The notes beneath the pieces are model-generated. The model saw nothing but the letters and a program-made list of their open reading frames with translations. It ran no database searches and was not told the DNA's origin. A program made the position numbers and the translations under genes. Below, one piece after another: positions 35,586-44,309 of a stretch of DNA of 64,000 nt. The stretch's first letter is position 1, and every line of letters begins with the position of its first letter. This stretch comes from CANHBY01 sp046342195 (GTDB lineage Bacteria > Pseudomonadota > Gammaproteobacteria > Burkholderiales > Burkholderiaceae_C), in NCBI GenBank assembly GCA_046342195.1, contig JBKDQE010000066.1, positions 20,313 to 84,312 of the forward strand, in the 5' to 3' direction.

Positions 35586-36092
35586 TCAACGGGACCCCAC
35601 AGGCTCACTTTGGAGCTGTGCTACGAGTTCGTCGAGCCTTTGGTGATCCATGAAACTGCACATTTGACGGTCATTCACCAAAAGTACAGGAGCATCAGCG
35701 CAGGCTCCCAAACACTCGCTTTTTTGAACGGTGATACAACCATCAGAGGTGGTTCCGCCTTCTTCAACACCCAATCGATTGCAAAGGTATTCAATCGCAT
35801 TTTGACCGCCTCTCAGCTGACAAGGCAGATTGGTGCAAACATTCAATTTGAACCGCCCGACAGGGGCTTGGTTGTACATGTTGTAAAAGGTGGTAACCTC
35901 ATGTACCGCAATGGGGGCCATATCAAGGTAATCGGCCACTGATTTTTCAAGCTCAGGAGAGATGTACCCCAGCTCTTGTTGAACAATCGACAAGCATGCC
36001 ATCACGGCAGACTGTTTGTGCTCTGGAGGGTACTTTGCGACTTCCTGCGCAAAACGGGCCAAGGTGATTTCGGAAAAACGAAAAACACTCAC
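35586..36092 (-). CDS. nuoE: NADH-quinone oxidoreductase subunit E
   Basis: This 168-residue thioredoxin-fold subunit carries the 2Fe-2S cluster N1a. The four cysteines are seen as CTNLPC (about 91-96) and CLGACADAP (about 131-139). The N-terminal helical part HKQSAVMACLSIVQQELG is typical. It overlaps the nuoD stop by 4 bases. Confidence 0.97.
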   Translation of the reverse strand: MSVFRFSEITLARFAQEVAKYPPEHKQSAVMACLSIVQQELGYISPELEKSVADYLDMAPIAVHEVTTFYNMYNQAPVGRFKLNVCTNLPCQLRGGQNAIEYLCNRLGVEEGGTTSDGCITVQKSECLGACADAPVLLVNDRQMCSFMDHQRLDELVAQLQSEPVGSR

Positions 36093-37342
36093 CGGTCAAT
36101 CTCCCCAAAGACGATATCCATGGTGCCAATCAAGGCGACAGCATCAGCAATCATGTGCCCACGCGACATTTCATCAAGAGCGGCAAGGTGAGCGAACCCT
36201 GGTGCGCGAATTTTTAGGCGATAGGGCTTGTTGGCCCCATCACTGACAAGATAAATACCAAACTCGCCTTTAGGATGCTCAACCGCAGCATAGGCCTCTC
36301 CCTCAGGCACATGGAAGCCTTCCGTGAAAAGCTTGAAGTGATGAATCAGCTCCTCCATGCCGGATTTCATCTGGACGCGCGAAGGAGGGGCAATTTTGTG
36401 ATTGTCGGTAATCACGGAACCAGAATTGGCGCGCAACCAGGCAATACATTGCTGAATAATGCGATTCGACTGACGCATTTCTTCAATACGCACCAAATAC
36501 CGGTCGTAAGTGTCGCCGTGAACACCCACGGGCACATCAAAGTCCATCTTGGCATAAACATCATAGGGCTGGTTTTTGCGCAGATCCCAGGCAATGCCAG
36601 AGCCACGCAGCATGGCGCCAGAAAAGCCTAAATTTAAAGCCCGCTCAGGAGTAACCACACCAATTCCAACGGTACGCTGCTTCCAGATGCGGTTGTCGGT
36701 GAGGAGAGTTTCGTATTCGTCAATATAACGAGGAAAACGCTGGGTGAAATTTTCAATAAAGTCCAGTAAAGAACCTTGGCGATTCTCATTCATTTGGGCC
36801 AAGGCTTTGGCATTGCGAATTTTGGAGGGTTTGTACTGGGGCATGCTGTCAGGCAGGTCGCGGTACACGCCTCCAGGCCGGAAATAAGCGGCATGCATGC
36901 GTGCCCCTGAAACAGCTTCATACATGTCGAAAAGATCTTCACGCTCCCGAAAACAATAGATAAATACATTCATCGCACCGCAATCCAGGGCATGACAACC
37001 GAGCCACAACAAATGATTGAGCAAGCGAGTAATTTCGCTAAACATCACCCGGATATATTGAGCCCGCTCAGGCACATCCACGCCCAGCAGCTTCTCGATA
37101 GCCAGACAGTAAGCGTGTTCATTGCACATCATGGAGACGTAATCAAGTCGGTCCATGTAGGGCAATGACTGAATGAAAGTTTTGTTTTCGGCAAGCTTCT
37201 CGGTGGCCCGATGAAGCAGCCCGATGTGCGGATCAGCGCGCTGAATGACCTCGCCATCAAGTTCGAGCACAAGGCGCAAAACGCCATGGGCTGCTGGATG
37301 TTGGGGCCCAAAATTGAGGGTGTAATTCTTGATGTCAGCCAT
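36089..37342 (-). CDS. nuoD: NADH-quinone oxidoreductase subunit D
   Basis: This 417-residue 49-kDa-type subunit forms the quinone pocket. It begins with NYTLNFGPQHPAAHGVLR and includes HIGLLHRATEKLAE, the DYVSMMCNEHAYCLA stretch, and the C-terminal GTMDIVFGEIDR. Length is standard and nuoC and nuoD are separate here, unlike the fused form of E. coli. Confidence 0.98.
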   Translation of the reverse strand: MADIKNYTLNFGPQHPAAHGVLRLVLELDGEVIQRADPHIGLLHRATEKLAENKTFIQSLPYMDRLDYVSMMCNEHAYCLAIEKLLGVDVPERAQYIRVMFSEITRLLNHLLWLGCHALDCGAMNVFIYCFREREDLFDMYEAVSGARMHAAYFRPGGVYRDLPDSMPQYKPSKIRNAKALAQMNENRQGSLLDFIENFTQRFPRYIDEYETLLTDNRIWKQRTVGIGVVTPERALNLGFSGAMLRGSGIAWDLRKNQPYDVYAKMDFDVPVGVHGDTYDRYLVRIEEMRQSNRIIQQCIAWLRANSGSVITDNHKIAPPSRVQMKSGMEELIHHFKLFTEGFHVPEGEAYAAVEHPKGEFGIYLVSDGANKPYRLKIRAPGFAHLAALDEMSRGHMIADAVALIGTMDIVFGEIDR

Positions 37343-37372
37343 GGAGGTTCAAGCAGATGATAATGAGCACGA

Positions 37373-37969
37373 TCAATGCAGGCCGCCGTATTTTTCTTCG
37401 CGAATAATGCGGGGGGTGATTTCGCGTGGCTCGATAGTCACAGGCTGATAAATGACGCGCTTCTGCTCTGGGTCATAGCGCATTTCCACGTGCCCAGAAA
37501 GGGGAAAATCTTTGCGAAAGGGATGTCCGATGAACCCATAATCGGTCAGGATGCGACGCAAGTCATGGTGGCCTTCAAAAATAATGCCGTATAAATCAAA
37601 GGCTTCGCGCTCAAACCAGTTGGCAGCACCCCAAACTTCACTGAGGGAAACCAGCACAGGCAGGTCATCGTCGGGGCAAAACACCTTGAGCCGAAGGCGC
37701 CAGTTATGGCACACCGAAAGAAGATGAGAAACAACACAGAAACGCGGGCCCTCCCAAGGTTGATCTTTGTAGGTAGAGTAATCGAGGCCACAGAGATCCA
37801 TCAGTTGTTCAAAGCGCAACTCAGGATGATCACGAAGAATATAGGCACTCTCGAGATAATCAGTCGCGGACACAGCAATAGTAATTTCACCGCGATCAAC
37901 AAAAAAATGCTGAATTTTGGAACCCAAGCCACTGTTGAGCGCAGCCTGTAGCGTCTGAAGTCTGCTCAT
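37373..37969 (-). CDS. nuoC: NADH-quinone oxidoreductase subunit C
   Basis: This 198-residue 30-kDa-type subunit has the family signature near residues 122-150 (ANWFEREAFDLYGIIFEGH), followed by RRILTDYGFIGHPFRKDFP. It lies between nuoB and nuoD and has no cofactor. The C-terminal EITPRIIREEKYGG is typical of betaproteobacteria. Confidence 0.97.
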   Translation of the reverse strand: MSRLQTLQAALNSGLGSKIQHFFVDRGEITIAVSATDYLESAYILRDHPELRFEQLMDLCGLDYSTYKDQPWEGPRFCVVSHLLSVCHNWRLRLKVFCPDDDLPVLVSLSEVWGAANWFEREAFDLYGIIFEGHHDLRRILTDYGFIGHPFRKDFPLSGHVEMRYDPEQKRVIYQPVTIEPREITPRIIREEKYGGLH

Positions 37970-37989
37970 GATGGGGTTATCTCGCCTGT

Positions 37990-38466
37990 TTAGCGGGCAA
38001 TGGTGTTTTCTCTGCGAATTTTGGATTGCAATTGCAGAATGCCGTAAAGAAGAGCCTCAGCTGTCGGTGGGCAGCCAGGCACATAAACATCAACAGGGAC
38101 GATACGGTCACAGCCGCGAACGACGGAGTAACTGTAGTGGTAGTAGCCCCCACCATTGGCACAAGAACCCATGCTGATGACCCACCGGGGCTCGGCCATT
38201 TGATCGTAGACCTTACGTAAAGCCGGAGCCATTTTATTGCACAGAGTACCTGCAACAATCATGAGATCACTTTGCCGCGGACTGGGGCGAAACAACATGC
38301 CGAAACGGTCGATATCGTAGCGCGCTGCTCCGGCATGCATCATTTCAACCGCACAACAGGCCAGCCCGAAAGTCATGGGCCATAAAGACCCTGTTTTAGA
38401 CCAATTGATCAGAGCATCCACACCGGTGGTGATAAACCCCTCTTTCAAAACACCTTCAATGCCCAT
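37990..38466 (-). CDS. nuoB: NADH-quinone oxidoreductase subunit B
   Basis: This 158-residue subunit holds cluster N2, the last electron carrier before quinone. Conserved cysteines are seen in FGLACCAVEMM (two adjacent Cys), in GTCANGG-like GSCANGGGYYHY, and in PGCPPTAEAL. I chose ATG 38466 because GAGG lies just upstream and it starts 8 bases after the nuoA stop; a 6-codon extension is possible. Confidence 0.97.
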   Translation of the reverse strand: MGIEGVLKEGFITTGVDALINWSKTGSLWPMTFGLACCAVEMMHAGAARYDIDRFGMLFRPSPRQSDLMIVAGTLCNKMAPALRKVYDQMAEPRWVISMGSCANGGGYYHYSYSVVRGCDRIVPVDVYVPGCPPTAEALLYGILQLQSKIRRENTIAR

Positions 38467-38474
38467 GTGTGACC

Positions 38475-38834
38475 TCACTCCCAATCAAGGGCGCCTTTTT
38501 TCCACTCGTAAATAAAGCCCACCACCAAAATACCAAGAAAGATCATCATGGCCACAAAGCCGGTGGTACCGATTTCCTTCAGGGCGACAGCCCATGGAAA
38601 AAGAAAAGCAATTTCGAGATCGAAAAGAATGAACAGGATGGCAACCAGATAATAGCGAACGTCGAACTTCATCCGGGCATCTTCGAAGGCCTCGAAACCG
38701 CACTCATAGGGGGAATTTTTGGCGGCATCAGGACGCCTTGGGCCCATGATCAAACCAATTACCTGAGGTGCCACGCCAACCGCCACACCAATAAGCATGA
38801 AAAGGATGATGGGCAGATACTCAGTGAGACTCAT
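38475..38834 (-). CDS. nuoA: NADH-quinone oxidoreductase subunit A
   Basis: This 119-residue membrane subunit has three helices. It includes YECGFEAFEDARMKFDVRYY (about 46-65) and the AILFILFDLEIAFLFPWA helix. The start MSLTEYLPIIL at 38834 is used; the longer in-frame reading would run into the tRNA gene. It is the first gene of the nuo operon, 70 bases downstream of tRNA-Leu. Confidence 0.96.
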   Translation of the reverse strand: MSLTEYLPIILFMLIGVAVGVAPQVIGLIMGPRRPDAAKNSPYECGFEAFEDARMKFDVRYYLVAILFILFDLEIAFLFPWAVALKEIGTTGFVAMMIFLGILVVGFIYEWKKGALDWE

Positions 38835-38903
38835 GGCGAATTTAGGACTTCCGATGTTGTTGCGGACAAGCAGCCCCAAGGGCTGTTTTGAACCTTGCAC
38901 TGA

Positions 38904-38988
38904 TGGTGCCGACGGCGAGACTCGAACTCGCACAGCTTTCGCCACTACCCCCTCAAGATAGCGTGTCTACCAATTCCACCACGTCGGC
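38904..38988 (-). tRNA. tRNA-Leu (anticodon GAG)
   Basis: This is an 85-base class II tRNA on the minus strand with CCA encoded at the 3' end. The acceptor stem is GCCGACG paired with CGTCGGC. The anticodon stem CTATC/GGTAG closes a TTGAGGG loop with anticodon GAG. It has a long variable arm and a T-loop GTTCGAGTC. It stands between secG and nuoA, a conserved betaproteobacterial position. Confidence 0.95.
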
Positions 38989-39115
38989 TCGGGAAAGTAA
39001 CCCAGAGATTTTGCTCGAAAACGCTGAGCTTTCAGCGATCAGAACAGCTTTTCATTATAGCTTTAATTTCAGAAAAATGGAGCTCGCTGATCACTAAAAC
39101 TACATGGCAGGGAAA

Positions 39116-39577
39116 TCAACGACTCACAGGGGTTGAAGCTGCCGAGCCTGCGGCAGAAGCGGCTTGAGCATCGGGGGCTCTCACAGAATGATTGGGAGAA
39201 GATGCGGGAACCTCCGGGGAAGATGCCGCTGCAGAAGCAGGGTTGCCAGATGGGATGAGATCTGCGACGGTTCTGGGGGTTGTTGAGACCGGCTCAGTGA
39301 CAGCAGGACGATCAAGAACACTGCCCCTCCCGGTCGTTGATGGGCCGTGACTAGCCAGCAGCGCCAGCATCAGGGTGCATGCAAAAAAAATAAAGGCACA
39401 TACCGCCGTAGAACGCGACAGAAAGTTGGCGCTGCCTGTGGCCCCAAACAAGCTGCCCGAGGCCCCAGCACCAAAAGACACTCCCATATCTGCACCTTTT
39501 CCGTGCTGAACAAGAACCAAGCCAACGATGGCCAAGCCTGACAAAATCTGAAATATCATGAGGAAGTTGGTCAGCAT
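39116..39577 (-). CDS. secG: Protein-export membrane protein SecG
   Basis: This 153-residue protein is the small subunit of the SecYEG translocon. Two hydrophobic helices (about 5-25 and 58-75) flank a Gly/Ser-rich cytoplasmic loop with HGKGADMGVSFGAGASGSLFG. The C-terminal half is Ser/Ala/Pro-rich and variable, making it longer than E. coli SecG (110). An alternative start at the Met of MIFQILSG is possible. It lies between tpiA and tRNA-Leu. Confidence 0.95.
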   Translation of the reverse strand: MLTNFLMIFQILSGLAIVGLVLVQHGKGADMGVSFGAGASGSLFGATGSANFLSRSTAVCAFIFFACTLMLALLASHGPSTTGRGSVLDRPAVTEPVSTTPRTVADLIPSGNPASAAASSPEVPASSPNHSVRAPDAQAASAAGSAASTPVSR

Positions 39578-39620
39578 TTAAAAGTCACTTTCAAAATCAA
39601 CAAGTTCAAACGAGCACTGG

Positions 39621-40361
39621 TTATAGCACCGCACGGGCAATGGCTAAAAAATCGAGGGCCTTCAAAGCCGCACCACCAACAAGCCCACCGTCAATGTCAG
39701 GCTGGGCCAGCAAAGCCGCTGCATTATCAGGTTTCATGCTACCGCCATACAGCAACCTCACAGAATGAGCCACAGAACTGGCTGCGGCAAGCTGGGCGCG
39801 CAACAGGGCATGAACCTCTTGAGCCTGCTCAGGGGTGGCCGTGCGGCCTGTGCCGATAGCCCAGATGGGTTCGTAAGCCACCACGATATTCGAAATTGAG
39901 GGGCCCAAGGCGTGAATGACCTCGGAGAGCTGACGTTCGACGATGGCAGCCGTTTGGCCTGACTCGCGTTGAATCAGTGTTTCGCCGACGCACACAATCG
40001 GCGTCAGCTTATGAGCGATCGCTTTTTTAGCCTTCTCGGCGACGATGGAGTCAGTTTCACCGTGCAGCACACGACGCTCGGAATGACCGATGATGACGTA
40101 GCTGCAACCAAATTCTTTCAGCATGACGGCAGCCACTTCGCCCGTGTAAGCACCTGGTTCATATGCGGAACAATCTTGGGCACCCCATTGAATCTGGCTG
40201 CCTGCCAAAGCCCGCTGGACATCTGCCAAAAAAAGTGCAGGAGGGCACACAACCAACTCGCCAGGCACGGGGCCGGCTTCACACAAGGCAAGCAACAGAT
40301 CAGCGTTGGCTTGACGGTGGCCGTTCATTTTCCAATTACCCACCACAAGGGGTTTTCGCAT
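39621..40361 (-). CDS. tpiA: Triosephosphate isomerase
   Basis: This 246-residue TIM-barrel enzyme interconverts dihydroxyacetone phosphate and glyceraldehyde 3-phosphate. Catalytic residues are visible: Lys in GNWKMNG (11), His in IIGHSERR (about 95), and Glu in VAYEPIWAIGTG (about 166). The phosphate-binding LYGGSMKPDN is near 210. AGGAG precedes the ATG. Confidence 0.98.
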   Translation of the reverse strand: MRKPLVVGNWKMNGHRQANADLLLALCEAGPVPGELVVCPPALFLADVQRALAGSQIQWGAQDCSAYEPGAYTGEVAAVMLKEFGCSYVIIGHSERRVLHGETDSIVAEKAKKAIAHKLTPIVCVGETLIQRESGQTAAIVERQLSEVIHALGPSISNIVVAYEPIWAIGTGRTATPEQAQEVHALLRAQLAAASSVAHSVRLLYGGSMKPDNAAALLAQPDIDGGLVGGAALKALDFLAIARAVL

Positions 40362-40400
40362 TCAAAAAGCTCCTATCAGGATGTTTGCGAGCGGGTTGGC

Positions 40401-41387
40401 TTACCAAGTCAAAACGAGCTTACCAATATGCTCGTGAGACTCCATTAATCGATGGGCGCTGACCACTTCAGCCGCAGGGTATTGACGAAACACCACAGGC
40501 TTGAAGATGCCAGATTCAATCCAGGGCCAGACCACTCGACGCAAGGATCGGGCAATGGATGACTTGAACGTGAGTGGCCTGGGTCGCAAGGTGGAGCCGG
40601 TGATAGTTAAGCGCCGAAGCATGAGTTGAGCTGCATCAAACTGCGTTCGTGCACCGCCTTGCACCGCAATGAGAATCAAGCGACCTTCTTTGGCAAGACA
40701 CGCCAAATCACGTTGAATGTAATCACCTGCGACCATATCAAGGATGACATCAGCCCCCCTGCCCTGCGTCCAGGCCAGAGTGGCTTCAACAAAGTCTTGA
40801 GTTGGGTAATGAATGAGGCATTCTGCCCCCAGCATTTTGCAGGCTTCCAATTTATCTTGGCTGCCCGCCGTTACACCCACTCGAGCACCCCAGGCTTTGG
40901 CCATCTGGATCGCTGTCACGCCGATTCCGCTGCTACCCCCATGAACCAAAACGAACTCATCCGGTTGCAAAGCTCCGCGGTCAAATAAATTGGACCACAC
41001 AGTGAAACAGGCCTCAGGAAGGCTGGCCGCCTCAATATCGCTGAGACCATCCGGGACCTTGAGGCATTGCTCAACAGGGGCAAGACAATACTCTGCATAC
41101 CCCCCCCCAGCGAGGAGCGCACAAACCCGGTCATTGAGAGCCAAACCCGCCTGCTCCATGGCCCAGGGATCCCCCCCCTCAATAACACCCGCAACTTCCA
41201 GACCCAAAATATCTGAGACTCCAGGTGGAGGTGCATAGTACCCTTTGCGTTGGAGAATATCAGGGCGATTGATACCGCTGGCGCGTACCCGAATGAGGAT
41301 CTCCCCGGGCCCCGGCCGGGGCCGTTCTCGTTGTGCAATGCGCAAGACCTCGGGGGCACCGTAGGCACTGATCTCTACCACGTTCAT
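40401..41387 (-). CDS. NAD(P)H-quinone oxidoreductase (MDR family, PIG3-like)
   Basis: This 328-residue medium-chain dehydrogenase/reductase has an N-terminal GroES-like domain (RASGINRPDILQRKGYY) and a Rossmann domain with GGSSGIGVTAIQMAKAWGA (about 150-168). Zinc-binding residues of classical alcohol dehydrogenases are absent, as expected for the quinone reductase/PIG3 subgroup. The substrate is not certain. It lies between tpiA and pnp, a conserved order in this group of bacteria. The ATG at 41387 is preceded by an in-frame GTG. Confidence 0.87.
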   Translation of the reverse strand: MNVVEISAYGAPEVLRIAQRERPRPGPGEILIRVRASGINRPDILQRKGYYAPPPGVSDILGLEVAGVIEGGDPWAMEQAGLALNDRVCALLAGGGYAEYCLAPVEQCLKVPDGLSDIEAASLPEACFTVWSNLFDRGALQPDEFVLVHGGSSGIGVTAIQMAKAWGARVGVTAGSQDKLEACKMLGAECLIHYPTQDFVEATLAWTQGRGADVILDMVAGDYIQRDLACLAKEGRLILIAVQGGARTQFDAAQLMLRRLTITGSTLRPRPLTFKSSIARSLRRVVWPWIESGIFKPVVFRQYPAAEVVSAHRLMESHEHIGKLVLTW

Positions 41388-41549
41388 CACTTAGAAACTG
41401 TTCTCAAAGTAACATTTCAAGAAAACTGTCAGGAAGACCTTTGGAAGCACAACGATCAGGGATGCCTTGGGCCCTCACCCCTGACTTCTCGCGAAGAGAG
41501 GGGGTAGAAAAGAGAGGTCTTTGAGCCAGAACCAAGCCTCGGTACCGAC

Positions 41550-43670
41550 TTAAACAGACTCACCTTGGGGAGCAGGCTCACGCTCGATCAAGGCCTTCAT
41601 GGATAGCTTGACACGACCTTTTTCGTCAGTTTCGAGCACTTTGACCCTGACAATTTGCCCCTCCTTGAGAAAATCAGTGATTCTTTCGACGCGCTGATGA
41701 GCAATTTGACTGATGTGCACCAGGCCATCTTTGCCAGGAAGAAGGTTGACCAAGGCTCCAAAATCGAGGATTTTAGTGACAGCGCCTTCATAAACCTTGC
41801 CGATTTCGATTTCCGCGGTAATTTCTTCAATGCGGCGCTTGGCTTCGGCAGCCTTGTCAGCCTCGGTCGATGCGATCGTGATGGTGCCATCTTCCTCGAT
41901 GTTGATCTGGGTGCCGGTTTCCTCGGTGAGCGCGCGAATGACGGCCCCACCCTTGCCAATAACGTCGCGGATTTTTTCGGGATTGATTTTCATGGTATAT
42001 AGACGGGGAGCATAGGCGGACACCTCAGCCTTGGCTTGCCCCATCGAACCCATCATTTTGCCGAGAATGTGCATACGGGCTTCTTTGGCCTGTGCCAAGG
42101 CAACCTGCATGATTTCTTTGGTGATGCCCTGAATTTTAATGTCCATTTGGAGGGCGGTGATGCCCGCGCTGGTTCCCGCGACTTTGAAATCCATATCGCC
42201 GAGGTGATCTTCGTCGCCAAGAATGTCTGTCAAGACGGCGAAACGGTTGCCATCCTTGATGAGGCCCATGGCGATACCTGCCACATGGGCTTTCAGGGGA
42301 ACGCCGGCGTCCATCAGGGCCAAGCAGCCACCACACACCGAGGCCATGGACGAAGAACCGTTGGATTCGGTGATTTCCGAAACGACGCGCATGCAGTAAG
42401 GAAATTCACTGCGCCCGGGAAGCACAGCAACCAAGGCGCGCTTGGCCAAGCGACCGTGACCCACCTCACGGCGCTTTGGCGTGCCCACGCGCCCAGTTTC
42501 GCCAGTGGCGAAGGGAGGCATGTTGTAGTGGAGCATAAAATGCTCTGAGAATTCACCCGTCAAGGCATCGATTTTTTGAACGTCACGCTCGGTGCCGAGG
42601 GTTGCCGCAACCAGAGCCTGGGTTTCCCCACGGGTGAACAGGCAGGAGCCATGGACTCTGGGCAAAACACTATTGCGAATTTCAATGGGGCGAACCGTGC
42701 GGGTGTCGCGTCCGTCGATGCGGGGCTCGCCAGATAAAATTTGGCTGCGTACGATTTTGGCTTCGAGATCGAATAATAAATTGTCGACCTTGACTTCATC
42801 AAAAACGAGGCCCTCAGCCTGCAAAGCTGCTTTAGTTGCTGCGTAAGCGGCCCGAGTAGCTTCCGTACGAGTTTGCTTGGAGCGAATTTGGTAGGCCGCA
42901 CGCAGTGGGCTTTCGGCGAGTGCTGCCACCTTGGCAATGAAGATCTCATCTTTTGCGGCGGGCTGCCAATCCCAGGCGGGCTTGCCGGCTTCGCGTACAA
43001 GATCGTTGATGGCTGCAATGGCGATATGACCTTGCTCATGGCCAAACACGACACCGCCCAGCATGATTTCTTCACTGAGTTCTTGAGCCTCAGATTCGAC
43101 CATTAAAACAGCAGACTGAGTGCCCGCCACGACCAAATCCATTTGGGTTTCTGAGAGCTGGGCTTTGTTGGGATTCAGAACGTACTGGCCATTGATGTAG
43201 CCAACACGAGCCGCACCAATAGGGCCATTGAAAGGGACACCAGAAATGGCCAGCGCTGCGCTGGAGGCGATCATTGAGGGAATATCGGGCGCCACTTCGG
43301 GGTTCAGGGAAAGCACGTGAACAACCAACTGAACTTCATGGTAAAAGCCTTCTGGAAACAGGGGCCGAATGGGGCGGTCAATGAGGCGTGAAGTCAGTGT
43401 TTCCAGCTCACTTGGGCGGCCTTCACGTTTAAAAAAACTGCCTGGAATTTTGCCTGCAGCGTAGCTTTTTTCAATGTAATCAACGGTCAAGGGGAAAAAA
43501 TCTTGGCCGTCTTTGGCCACCTTGGCAGCCACCACGGTAGCCAGCACCACGGTGTCATCCATGTTGACAATGACAGCTCCGGTGGCTTGACGGGCTATTT
43601 CCCCAGTTTCCATGGTGACAGTGTGTTGGCCCCATGCGAAAGTTTTGGTGATTTTGTTAAACATGCTCAT
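41550..43670 (-). CDS. pnp: Polyribonucleotide nucleotidyltransferase
   Basis: This 706-residue 3'-5' phosphorolytic exoribonuclease is a core part of the degradosome. Two RNase PH domains (about 10-220 and 310-540) are separated by an alpha-helical domain. The KH domain (PEKIRDVIGKGGAVIRAL, about 560) and S1 domain (GKVYEGAVTKILDFGALVN, about 620-690) follow. The ATG at 43670 has GGAG 10 bases upstream. The 5' leader contains a strong hairpin (43760-43801), a possible site of autoregulation. Confidence 0.97.
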   Translation of the reverse strand: MSMFNKITKTFAWGQHTVTMETGEIARQATGAVIVNMDDTVVLATVVAAKVAKDGQDFFPLTVDYIEKSYAAGKIPGSFFKREGRPSELETLTSRLIDRPIRPLFPEGFYHEVQLVVHVLSLNPEVAPDIPSMIASSAALAISGVPFNGPIGAARVGYINGQYVLNPNKAQLSETQMDLVVAGTQSAVLMVESEAQELSEEIMLGGVVFGHEQGHIAIAAINDLVREAGKPAWDWQPAAKDEIFIAKVAALAESPLRAAYQIRSKQTRTEATRAAYAATKAALQAEGLVFDEVKVDNLLFDLEAKIVRSQILSGEPRIDGRDTRTVRPIEIRNSVLPRVHGSCLFTRGETQALVAATLGTERDVQKIDALTGEFSEHFMLHYNMPPFATGETGRVGTPKRREVGHGRLAKRALVAVLPGRSEFPYCMRVVSEITESNGSSSMASVCGGCLALMDAGVPLKAHVAGIAMGLIKDGNRFAVLTDILGDEDHLGDMDFKVAGTSAGITALQMDIKIQGITKEIMQVALAQAKEARMHILGKMMGSMGQAKAEVSAYAPRLYTMKINPEKIRDVIGKGGAVIRALTEETGTQINIEEDGTITIASTEADKAAEAKRRIEEITAEIEIGKVYEGAVTKILDFGALVNLLPGKDGLVHISQIAHQRVERITDFLKEGQIVRVKVLETDEKGRVKLSMKALIEREPAPQGESV

Positions 43671-43759
43671 ATGGTTTTTGCTCCAGGTTGGATGTCTTGA
43701 AACACCGTCAAAAGGGATGAGGGGAGAGGTTGGGAACCCTTGGTGCTCAGGCCTGATGC

Positions 43760-43801
43760 CATTCCAGCGAGGCTCTGTGGGGTATGAGCCTCGCTGGAAT
43801 G
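43760..43801. promoter_or_regulatory. 16 bp perfect stem-loop in the pnp leader
   Basis: The arms cattccagcgaggctc and gagcctcgctggaatg are perfect complements around a 10-base loop. The hairpin lies between the rpsO terminator and pnp. In E. coli the pnp leader has an RNase III-processed stem-loop used in autocontrol; this hairpin is in the same place, but it also looks like a REP-type intergenic palindrome. No T-run follows on the coding strand. Confidence 0.55.
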
Positions 43802-43850
43802 ACACATCTGCGCCAGAGAGCCAGCCTCAATAAAAAAATAACGTCTGAAG

Positions 43851-43887
43851 AACAAAAAGCCTGTGCTGGGGTATCCAGACAGGCTTT
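43851..43887 (-). terminator. Rho-independent terminator after rpsO
   Basis: On the minus strand a 9 bp stem (AAAGCCTGT with ACAGGCTTT, loop of 14 bases) is followed by a short T-run. It starts 18 bases after the rpsO stop. It should end or attenuate transcription before pnp. Confidence 0.8.
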
Positions 43888-43905
43888 GTGGTGTGGAATG
43901 CCAAT

Positions 43906-44175
43906 TTATTTGCGCAGACCCAGCTTTTGGATGAGTGCGCTGTAGCGGGCGCCGTCAGATCGCTTGAGATAACTCAGAAGGCTCTTGCGGGTATTGACCA
44001 ACTTGAGCAGCCCACGGCGACCGTGGTGATCTTTGGTGTGAGCCTTGAAGTGGGGAGCCAAATCATTGATGCGGGCGGTCAAGAGGGCCACCTGAACTTC
44101 AGGTGATCCGGTATCGTTTGGGGTGCGGGCGTTGGCTTTAATGATGTCAGATTTTTGGTGGCTGGTGATGGACAT
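43906..44175 (-). CDS. rpsO: 30S ribosomal protein S15
   Basis: This 89-residue protein binds 16S rRNA and helps early 30S assembly. Family stretches ARTPNDTGSPEVQVALLTARI, LKAHTKDHHGRRGLL-like HFKAHTKDHHGRRGLLKL, and the C-terminal KLGLRK are present. AGGAAA precedes ATG 44175. rpsO followed by pnp is the classical order. Confidence 0.98.
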   Translation of the reverse strand: MSITSHQKSDIIKANARTPNDTGSPEVQVALLTARINDLAPHFKAHTKDHHGRRGLLKLVNTRKSLLSYLKRSDGARYSALIQKLGLRK

Positions 44176-44309
44176 ACGTGTTTCCTGATGAGTTTTTAGA
44201 CTTGCGAACACCGATGAAACAAACCGGCGCCGTGCTGTTTTGCGCCTGATGGATACAGACACAAAAGATCAGTTATTTTAATTCAACTTTCATCGTCGGT
44301 CAGAGGATT

